Shown one piece after another: positions 1-5,515 of a DNA stretch of 6,745 bases (its first letter is position 1; each line of letters starts with the position of its first letter). Source of the DNA: an uncultured Campylobacter sp. GTDB lineage: Bacteria; Campylobacterota; Campylobacteria; Campylobacterales; Campylobacteraceae. The stretch spans positions 1 to 6,745 of the forward strand of contig NZ_CALACG010000083.1 of the NCBI RefSeq assembly GCF_937890585.1. Direction: 5' to 3'. The position numbers were made by a program, and so were the translations under genes. The notes beneath the pieces were generated by a model. It saw nothing but the letters and a program-made list of their open reading frames with translations, was not told where the DNA came from and ran no database searches.

Positions 1-27
1 TTTTAGTAGTCAAATTTATAGAGAAAT

Positions 28-1335
28 TTACTGATTGATCTTATCAAGCAACTCTTCAACCTCTTCAAGCGCAAAGGCCTCTTCTGAGCTTTGTTTTAAA
101 AAGCTCTCCATAAATTCTTTCTTCGAGATCGCAAGGTCAAGCTCCTTGTCGCTGCCCTTTTGATATGCGCCGATGCGAAGTAAAACTTCATTTTCTTTTA
201 AAAGCGAGTAAAGGCGCTTAAATTTCATCGCATTTAGCTTGTGCTCTTTGCCGATCACGTCGCCCATGACACGCGAGGCCGAGTTTTGGATATTGATAGG
301 TGGGTATATGCCAAAGTCCGTTAGCTCGCGGCTTAGCACGATGTGGCCGTCTAGGATAGAGCGGCTTTGGTCAGCTATCGGGTCGCTCATATCATCGCCC
401 TCGACTAGCACGGTGAAAAACGCCGTGATACTGCCCTTGCCCTCCTCTTTGCCGGCGCGCTCCATTAGCTGTGGCAAGAGTGTGAGCGAGCTTGGCGGAT
501 AGCCCTTTGAGGTCGGTGGCTCGCCAAGCGCAAGGCCGATCTCACGCTGCGCCATCGCAAAACGTGTCACGCTATCCATGATGAAAAGCACGTCGTTGCC
601 CTGCTGTTTGAAGTATTCAGCCACGCTCATCGCACAAAAGGCGCCGTATTTTCGCATGAGTGAGCTATCATCACTTGTCGCTACGATGATTACCGTGCCC
701 TCTAGGTCGCCGCCTAGGTTTTTTTCGATAAATTCAGGCACCTCACGGCCACGCTCGCCTATTAGCGCGACTACTTTTATGGGAGCTAGAGTATTTTTTA
801 CGATCATGCCCATGAGGGTTGATTTGCCCACGCCTGAACCTGCAAAAATCCCCAACTTTTGCCCCTTGCCACAAGTAAGCAGCCCATCTATCGTCTTTAT
901 GCCAACACTAAAAGGCTCGTTTATAAGCCCCCTTTTCATCGCATCTATGGGCGCTCTCATGATCGGCATATATTCAGTCGTATCGATCGCCCCCTTGCCG
1001 TCAATTGGCTTCATAAATGGATCGACCACGCGACCAAGTAAATTTGGCCCCACTGGTATGCTCATGCCCTGATCGCTCTCATAGACAAAGTCGCCTATCC
1101 TAAAACCCTCGACAAAGCCAAATGGACTGATATAAGCGCCATCTGTCTTTATCTGCGTGACCATGCCAAGGCCGTTTTTGCTCTTGTCTTTTGCCACTAT
1201 GCGCACGATGTCGCCGATACTTGGGCGAAGTCCGGTGATCTCTATCGTAGTAGCTGTGATCTTTGTGATGACACCGAAGGTATTTGAGAGCTTCACGCCC
1301 TCTTTAAGCCTTGAATTTATACGCTCTAAGCTCAA
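28..1335 (-). CDS. fliI: FliI, flagellar type III export apparatus ATPase
   Basis: 435 aa, complete, a usual length for FliI. It is the soluble ATPase of the flagellar export gate at the cytoplasmic face of the basal body, related to the F1 ATP synthase beta subunit. Visible motifs: Walker A GSGVGKST at residues 166-173, GERGRE at 193-198 holding the catalytic Glu194, Walker B ending at Asp254 (DVLFIMD), and the conserved [13 protein letters not shown] stretch near 324-336. The sequence LRPSIGDIV near residue 36 belongs to the N-terminal beta-barrel domain. The start is TTG at 1335-1333, overlapping the folE stop as TTGA; an AGGGA ribosome binding site lies 9 nt upstream (1349-1345), and the MxLE N-terminus fits the Campylobacter family as I recall it. 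No in-frame ATG sits nearby. It is second in an operon with folE. GC content sampled by hand is clearly higher than in tig. The only close alternative is a virulence-type secretion ATPase, which the Campylobacter-like sequence argues against. Confidence 0.96.
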   Translation of the reverse strand: MSLERINSRLKEGVKLSNTFGVITKITATTIEITGLRPSIGDIVRIVAKDKSKNGLGMVTQIKTDGAYISPFGFVEGFRIGDFVYESDQGMSIPVGPNLLGRVVDPFMKPIDGKGAIDTTEYMPIMRAPIDAMKRGLINEPFSVGIKTIDGLLTCGKGQKLGIFAGSGVGKSTLMGMIVKNTLAPIKVVALIGERGREVPEFIEKNLGGDLEGTVIIVATSDDSSLMRKYGAFCAMSVAEYFKQQGNDVLFIMDSVTRFAMAQREIGLALGEPPTSKGYPPSSLTLLPQLMERAGKEEGKGSITAFFTVLVEGDDMSDPIADQSRSILDGHIVLSRELTDFGIYPPINIQNSASRVMGDVIGKEHKLNAMKFKRLYSLLKENEVLLRIGAYQKGSDKELDLAISKKEFMESFLKQSSEEAFALEEVEELLDKINQ

Positions 1336-1904
1336 AAATGCGTTTCCCTAGGCGAATTTATCAGCGAAAAAAACTCCCGCCTTGTGTCTGCGTTTTTGAT
1401 AAAGCAGCCTCTAAGCGCCGAAGTCGTGGTAGTCGAGTTTATCTTCTCAACTCCCCTCATCTCAACGCACATGTGCCTAGCCTCGACGACTACTCCAACG
1501 CCTTTTGGAGCGATAACGTCCTCAAGCGCCTTTGCGATCTGCTCGGTCATCTGCTCTTGAATTTGTAGGCGTCTGGCGTAGATATTTACCATGCGTGGAA
1601 TTTTACTAAGGCCAACGACCTTGCCATTTGGGATGTACGCCACATGCACACGGCCAATTATTGGCAGCAAATGGTGCTCACAAAGGCTGTAAAACTCGAT
1701 GTTTCGCATTAAAACCATCTCGTTGTTTGAGCTAGTAAAAAGAGCGTCACCAAGGACTTCTTTTGGGTCTTGATCGTATCCGCTAGTTAGAAATTTAAAA
1801 GCTTTATAAACGCGCTCTGGGGTTTTGATAAGCCCCTCTCTGTTTGGATCTTCACCGATGATAGTTAGCATATTTTTAACTGAATTTTCAAAACTCTCTT
1901 GCAT
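1332..1904 (-). CDS. folE: GTP cyclohydrolase I (FolE)
   Basis: 190 aa from the chosen start. It converts GTP to 7,8-dihydroneopterin triphosphate, the first step of tetrahydrofolate synthesis and, in many bacteria, of queuosine precursor synthesis; it is cytosolic and in this family forms a homodecamer. Zinc ligands are visible as Cys75 and His78 (SLCEHH) and Cys146 (RHMC). The 71-residue spacing between the two Cys matches E. coli Cys110/Cys181. His77 and His144 correspond to the catalytic His112 and His179. The opening [12 protein letters not shown] is typical of the family. The frame stays open to an ATG at 1931, but the ATG at 1904-1902 is preferred: it has GGAGA (1915-1911) 6 nt upstream and gives MQESFEN, like other Campylobacter FolE proteins. 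It is first in the operon and its TGA overlaps the fliI TTG start. Confidence 0.96.
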   Translation of the reverse strand: MQESFENSVKNMLTIIGEDPNREGLIKTPERVYKAFKFLTSGYDQDPKEVLGDALFTSSNNEMVLMRNIEFYSLCEHHLLPIIGRVHVAYIPNGKVVGLSKIPRMVNIYARRLQIQEQMTEQIAKALEDVIAPKGVGVVVEARHMCVEMRGVEKINSTTTTSALRGCFIKNADTRREFFSLINSPRETHF

Positions 1905-1910
1905 AAATTT

Positions 1911-1915
1911 TCTCC
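1911..1915 (-). promoter_or_regulatory. folE ribosome binding site
   Basis: The minus strand reads GGAGA, then 6 nt, then ATG at 1904-1902. This good Shine-Dalgarno match decides the folE start in favour of the shorter 190-residue protein, since the upstream in-frame ATG at 1931 lacks a comparable site and would add nine residues not expected in the family. Confidence 0.8.
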
Positions 1916-1931
1916 ATAATTTTATCGCCAA

Positions 1932-1937
1932 ATTCTA
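1932..1937 (-). promoter_or_regulatory. folE: Candidate -10 element of the folE-fliI operon
   Basis: The minus strand reads TAGAAT here, a one-mismatch fit to TATAAT, which would start transcription near 1925 and leave a leader of about 20 nt before the folE ATG. Other A/T-rich candidates on the same strand are TATAAA (1956-1951) and TATAGA (1962-1957). Campylobacter promoters lack a strong -35 box, so a call by eye is weak; which element is used cannot be decided from sequence alone. Confidence 0.3.
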
Positions 1938-1958
1938 CGTTAAAACGCCTTTTATATC

Positions 1959-1964
1959 TATAAT
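1959..1964 (+). promoter_or_regulatory. tig: Candidate upstream -10 element (TATAAT) for the tig operon
   Basis: A perfect TATAAT reading toward tig, with a predicted start near 1971 and a leader of about 60 nt. It forms the right arm of a small inverted repeat, TTATA-TC-TATAA (1952-1963), whose left arm on the minus strand resembles a -10 for folE. In A/T-rich DNA such matches occur by chance, so confidence is low. Confidence 0.35.
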
Positions 1965-1987
1965 TTACAATGAAATAAGGAAAATTC

Positions 1988-1996
1988 TGCTATATT
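1988..1996 (+). promoter_or_regulatory. tig: Candidate extended -10 element (TGCTATATT) for the tig operon
   Basis: The plus strand shows TGC directly before TATATT, the extended -10 form favoured by the main sigma factor in Campylobacter. It predicts a start near 2003 and a leader of about 28 nt before the tig ATG. I prefer this to the TATAAT at 1959 because of the TGn extension and the usual leader length. It would drive tig, clpP, the GGDEF-like gene, def and comM. Confidence 0.45.
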
Positions 1997-2019
1997 TTGG
2001 GCTAAAAATTTGTATTCAT

Positions 2020-2025
2020 AAAGGA
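2020..2025 (+). promoter_or_regulatory. tig: tig ribosome binding site
   Basis: AAAGGA lies 5 nt before the ATG at 2031. It supports the chosen tig start and is the clearest Shine-Dalgarno site of the plus-strand operon. Confidence 0.75.
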
Positions 2026-2030
2026 ATTCG

Positions 2031-3362
2031 ATGGAAATCAAAACAAAAGCTCTAGATAGCGTAAATACCCTAGCAAGCACGACTGTAAGTGCAGATGCTA
2101 TAAAGTCTAGCGTAGAAAAACTAGCAAAAAAAGCAGCAAAAACTATGAAAGTAGATGGTTTTAGACAAGGCCATGTGCCAGTCGCTGTCGTGCTAAAACG
2201 CTACGAGAAAGAGCTAACAAACGACGCTGAGCAAGATGTCTTAAGAGATGTAGTCGAAGAGGCTATCAAACAAGCAGGCAAGAAAAATGACGACCTTATC
2301 GGCGAGCCTATCGTTTCAAAATTTGACAAAAAAGATGACAAGATCGACGTTGAGCTAACAGTATCATTTAAACCAAGCGTCGATGTGAGTGGCTATGAGA
2401 GCTTGATACCTGAGTTTTCAAACCCACGCGTTTTGAAAAAAGATATCGATGAGAAAAAAGCTGAACTTTTAAAAATGATAGCTCCACTTGAAAAAGTAGA
2501 GAGCAAAAGAGGCCTAAAAGTTGGCGATTTTGCTAAATTTGACTTTGAAGGCTTTGTTGATGGCGTTGCATTTGAAGGTGGTAAGGCTGAAAACTACGTG
2601 CTTGAGATCGGCTCAAATCAATTCATCCCAGGCTTTGAAGATGGCATGGTAGGCATAAAAGCTGGCGGCGAAAAAGATATCGAGGTTAAATTTCCAGAGA
2701 ACTATGGCGCTGCACATTTAGCTGGCAAAGACGCTGTTTTTAAAGTCAAACTTCATGAAATTCAAGAGAGAAATATCCCTGAAAAACTAGACGAAGAGAT
2801 GCTAAAAACTATCCTTCCAAATGAAGAAAAACCAACTGAAGAGCTACTTGAAGAGCGCATAAAAGAGCAAATTCGCCAAGAGAAAATTTATAAGCTTATA
2901 AACGAAGAGCTAAAACCAAAATTTGCTGAAGCTGCGGTTGAGAAATTTAAATTTGACGTGCCAAAAAATATCGTCGAGCAAGAGATCGATATGCAGTTTA
3001 GAAACGCATGGAGCTCATTTACTCCAGATGATATGAAGAAATTTAGAGAGGACAAAGACGCTCTAGCTAAAAAACGTGACGAGTATAGAAAAGACGCTGA
3101 AAATAGCGTTCGCCTAACTTTCATCATAGATGAGCTAGCTCGCGTAAGAGGCGTGAAAGTGAGCGATCAAGAGGTCGTTCAAGCGATCTATTTTGAGGCA
3201 TATAGAAGCGGTCAAGATCCAAAAGCGCACCTTGAGATGTACCGCAACCAAGGCATGCTTCCAGCTATAAAGATGTCGATGATCGAAGAGAAGCTATTTA
3301 GCGAGCTTTTCAACAAAGAGAAAGACGAGAAAAAAGCAAGCAAAAAAGAGAAGGCTGAATAA
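2031..3362 (+). CDS. tig: Trigger factor, ribosome-associated chaperone and prolyl isomerase
   Basis: 443 aa, full length for the family. Trigger factor binds at the ribosomal exit tunnel and shields nascent chains. Domains in order: N-terminal ribosome-binding domain (about 1-115) with the signature GFRQGHVP at residues 43-50, the same position as in E. coli; FKBP-type peptidyl-prolyl isomerase domain (about 160-247, with [13 protein letters not shown] and [11 protein letters not shown]); then the helical C-terminal chaperone domain (about 250-430). The protein ends in a Lys-rich tail ([10 protein letters not shown]). ATG start with AAAGGA 5 nt upstream. It is the first gene of the plus-strand operon, and the last A of its TAA is the first A of the clpP ATG. 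Sampled GC content is lower than in fliI. Confidence 0.97.
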   Translation: MEIKTKALDSVNTLASTTVSADAIKSSVEKLAKKAAKTMKVDGFRQGHVPVAVVLKRYEKELTNDAEQDVLRDVVEEAIKQAGKKNDDLIGEPIVSKFDKKDDKIDVELTVSFKPSVDVSGYESLIPEFSNPRVLKKDIDEKKAELLKMIAPLEKVESKRGLKVGDFAKFDFEGFVDGVAFEGGKAENYVLEIGSNQFIPGFEDGMVGIKAGGEKDIEVKFPENYGAAHLAGKDAVFKVKLHEIQERNIPEKLDEEMLKTILPNEEKPTEELLEERIKEQIRQEKIYKLINEELKPKFAEAAVEKFKFDVPKNIVEQEIDMQFRNAWSSFTPDDMKKFREDKDALAKKRDEYRKDAENSVRLTFIIDELARVRGVKVSDQEVVQAIYFEAYRSGQDPKAHLEMYRNQGMLPAIKMSMIEEKLFSELFNKEKDEKKASKKEKAE

Positions 3363-3952
3363 TGAGCTATTACGTTCCTGTCGTAGTTGAAAGAACTAGC
3401 AGAGGTGAGCGAAGCTATGATATATACTCCCGTCTTTTAAAAGACAGGATCGTTATGCTAAGTGGCGAGATAGAGGACGGCATGGCTGCTTCTATCGTCG
3501 CTCAGCTGCTATTTTTAGAGGCTGAAGATCCAGATAAAGATATATACCTTTACATAAACTCACCAGGCGGCGTGATAACAAGTGGCTTTAGCATATATGA
3601 CACGATGAACTACATAAAGCCAGATGTTTGCACGATCTGCATCGGTCAGGCCGCTAGTATGGGTGCATTTTTGCTAAGCTGTGGCGCACCTGGAAAGAGA
3701 TATGCGCTGCCAAATTCTCGTATCATGATACACCAACCACTTGGCGGTGCTAGAGGACAAGCGACTGATATTGAGATACAAGCACGTGAAATTTTACGTT
3801 TAAAAGAAATTTTAAATGGAATTTTGGCAAAAAATACAGGCCAAAAGCTAAGCAAGATCGTAAAAGACACTGAGCGTGACTTCTTTATGAGCTCAGCCGA
3901 AGCTAAAGAGTACGGACTTGTCGATAAAATTTTGGAGAAAAGTTTTAAGTAA
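3362..3952 (+). CDS. clpP: ClpP, ATP-dependent Clp protease proteolytic subunit
   Basis: 196 aa, a usual length. ClpP is a serine peptidase that forms a two-ring 14-mer chamber; ClpX or ClpA unfoldases, not present in this window, feed it substrates. The catalytic triad is visible: Ser99 (GQAASMGA), His124 (MIHQPLGG) and Asp173 (ERDFFM), matching the spacing of Ser97/His122/Asp171 in mature E. coli ClpP. The N-terminus ([20 protein letters not shown]) begins almost directly with the mature-protein sequence, so little or no propeptide is expected. The ATG start overlaps the tig stop by 1 nt; AAGG at 3351-3354 lies 7 nt upstream inside tig, which suggests translational coupling. The segment near 3786-3834 repeats ATTTTA/ATTTTG only because it encodes several Ile-Leu pairs. 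Confidence 0.97.
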   Translation: MSYYVPVVVERTSRGERSYDIYSRLLKDRIVMLSGEIEDGMAASIVAQLLFLEAEDPDKDIYLYINSPGGVITSGFSIYDTMNYIKPDVCTICIGQAASMGAFLLSCGAPGKRYALPNSRIMIHQPLGGARGQATDIEIQAREILRLKEILNGILAKNTGQKLSKIVKDTERDFFMSSAEAKEYGLVDKILEKSFK

Positions 3953-3954
3953 GG
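3951..3954 (+). promoter_or_regulatory. Ribosome binding site for the GTG-start GGDEF-like gene
   Basis: AAGG overlaps the clpP TAA stop and lies 6 nt before GTG at 3961. It is the main support for initiation at this GTG codon, there being no in-frame ATG close by. Confidence 0.6.
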
Positions 3955-3960
3955 CCTAAA

Positions 3961-4995
3961 GTGATAAAGATAGATAACGCCCCAGAACCAAAGAGAAAAG
4001 CGGTTGAACCAAAACATTCCATTAAAAAAGAAAAGGCAAATATCTATAAATTTTCAGAGGGTGTTTTAAACGAACTAAGCGGCGACAACGTCCCATCTAC
4101 GCCAAACAACTACTCTATCTATTTTGAAAAGATGCTTGATAATCAACCTGAAGAATTTAGAAAAGAGATCGGCGATATCATCGTGGCAAATTCTGAAAGC
4201 TCGGTGCCTACAAATGGCAACATCTCTATCGAAAAAGAGATCAAACAAGGCTTTATCCAGATAAAAGGCATGCTTCAAGCGGTTGTGCTAATCTATAAAA
4301 ATTTAAATGTTATGAGAGGCCTAGTACAAAAGCGCATGGAGGCACTTAAAACAAACACCAATATACTTGCTTTGCAAAATGTCCTAAGCGCCTTTAACCA
4401 AGACCTTATCAAACTAAACGACCTCATGGATAAACATCTCGATGTGATTAAAATAAGCTATGAAGAAATAGGCAAGATGTTTAAAACCATCGAAGAACAA
4501 TCTATTTACGACACAAGCTATGAGGTTTATAACAAGAAATTCTTTCTAGCCACCATCCAAAGTGAAGTTGAGGCCGTTAAAAGATACAACTACAATGCAT
4601 CGTTTTTAATGGTAAAAGTAAAAAATAAATTTACAAATCGCATCAGCAACCTAAAAGAGCGAAATAATATGCTTAAAAGCATGTCGCAACTTCTTTTAAG
4701 AACCTCACGTAGGAGCGATATAGTCGCACACTACGGCGATGGCTGCTTTGCTATGGTGATGAAATACACCGACGAAAACGGCACAAAGCAAGCGTGCGCT
4801 AGAATTTTAAACATGCTCTCATCTATGCCATGGAAGATCGACAACGAAGAGTGCAAACTAGATGTGCAGATCGTCTCAAGCATGATCTCAAAGACAAAGA
4901 GCACCGAAGAGCTGCTATCTCACGCACTTGACAAGCTAGAGACCAACCAAGACCTAAATGAGCCACTATTTTTAGACGAGAAAGCAGAGAATTAG
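3961..4995 (+). CDS. Coiled-coil protein with degenerate GGDEF domain
   Basis: 344 aa, GTG start with AAGG 6 nt upstream. No signal peptide or membrane segment is visible, so it is probably cytosolic. Order: a Lys-rich start (1-28); a segment with VPSTPNNYSIYFEKML (44-59), resembling the PTPxNY region found before some GGDEF domains; a helical, probably coiled-coil stretch (about 90-180); then a GGDEF-type fold (about 182-335). The domain entry DTSYEVYNKKFF (184-195) matches the family DxLTGLxNRRxF. The signature is GDGCF (259-263) in place of GGDEF, and the metal-binding Asp pair is replaced by Lys219 and Lys221, so diguanylate cyclase activity is unlikely. The inhibitory-site motif RxxD survives as Arg250-Asp253, exactly five residues before the signature. 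Role unknown; a c-di-GMP sensor or protein-protein scaffold is plausible. It lies 8 nt after clpP and 1 nt before def, an interval where I recall no such gene in C. jejuni. Confidence 0.88.
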   Translation: MIKIDNAPEPKRKAVEPKHSIKKEKANIYKFSEGVLNELSGDNVPSTPNNYSIYFEKMLDNQPEEFRKEIGDIIVANSESSVPTNGNISIEKEIKQGFIQIKGMLQAVVLIYKNLNVMRGLVQKRMEALKTNTNILALQNVLSAFNQDLIKLNDLMDKHLDVIKISYEEIGKMFKTIEEQSIYDTSYEVYNKKFFLATIQSEVEAVKRYNYNASFLMVKVKNKFTNRISNLKERNNMLKSMSQLLLRTSRRSDIVAHYGDGCFAMVMKYTDENGTKQACARILNMLSSMPWKIDNEECKLDVQIVSSMISKTKSTEELLSHALDKLETNQDLNEPLFLDEKAEN

Positions 4996-4996
4996 T

Positions 4997-5515
4997 TTGA
5001 TCCTAGAAGTTTTATCCTATCCAAATAAAAAACTTTATGAAATTTCAAAAGAGGTCGAAGTCTTCGATGAGAAGCTTCACAAACTTCTTGATGATATGTA
5101 CGAGACGATGATCGCAAAAGAAGGCATCGGTCTTGCAGCTATACAAATAGGCGTTGCAAAGAGAATTTTCATCATAAATTTAGCCAACGAAGAGGGTGTG
5201 CAAGATAAAGAAAATTTAATCGAGATCATAAACCCAAAATTTGAGCTACGTGAGGGCGAGTGCGTCTATCAAGAGGGCTGCCTTAGCGTGCCTGGCTACT
5301 ACGAGGACGTTAAGCGAAGTGAGGTCGTTAGCATTAAATTTCAAGACCGCTTTGGCAAAGAGCGGACCTTAAAAACTGACGGGCTACTAGCGATCGCTAT
5401 CCAACATGAAAATGACCACCTAGACGGACATCTTTTTATAGAAAAAATAGGCTTTAACAAACGCAAAAAATTCGACAAGGAATACAAAAAGCAAAAAAAA
5501 GAAAAGACATCATGA
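4997..5515 (+). CDS. def: Peptide deformylase
   Basis: 172 aa, a usual length. It removes the N-formyl group from nascent proteins at the ribosome, a metal-dependent reaction (usually Fe2+). All three family motifs are intact: GIGLAAIQ (43-50, Gln50), EGCLS (93-97, metal ligand Cys95) and QHENDH (136-141, ligands His137 and His141 with catalytic Glu138). The start is TTG at 4997, 1 nt after the previous stop, with only a weak AGAGA (4986-4990) upstream. The N-terminus MILEVLSYPN matches family starts, while the next in-frame ATG (residue 34) would remove essential structure. The C-terminus is strongly basic (KKFDKEYKKQKKEK). It overlaps comM by 4 nt (ATGA). Confidence 0.96.
   Translation: MILEVLSYPNKKLYEISKEVEVFDEKLHKLLDDMYETMIAKEGIGLAAIQIGVAKRIFIINLANEEGVQDKENLIEIINPKFELREGECVYQEGCLSVPGYYEDVKRSEVVSIKFQDRFGKERTLKTDGLLAIAIQHENDHLDGHLFIEKIGFNKRKKFDKEYKKQKKEKTS

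Noticed and set aside
1..27. Possible terminator after fliI
   Set aside because: Only 27 bases lie beyond the stop codon and no hairpin with a T-run can be made out, so nothing can be claimed.
578..1072. 164-codon open frame on the plus strand
   Set aside because: It lies wholly antisense to the well-supported fliI gene, has no ribosome binding site that I can see and no recognisable family features; it is a by-product of fliI codon use.
1905..1931. Nine-residue N-terminal extension of FolE from the ATG at 1931
   Set aside because: The ATG at 1904 has GGAGA at good spacing and gives the usual family N-terminus; the longer start lacks such a site and runs into the likely promoter region.
3786..3834. 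Apparent short direct repeat (ATTTTA/ATTTTG units) in clpP
   Set aside because: The repeats fall in frame on Ile-Leu codon pairs of a conserved helix and reflect codon choice, not a repeat element.
3646..4017. 123-codon minus-strand open frame across the clpP/GGDEF-like junction
   Set aside because: It is antisense to two supported genes, and its composition simply mirrors them; no independent motif is visible.
3961..4995. Active diguanylate cyclase
   Set aside because: The signature is GDGCF in place of GGDEF and the metal-binding Asp positions are Lys219 and Lys221, so catalysis is not expected.
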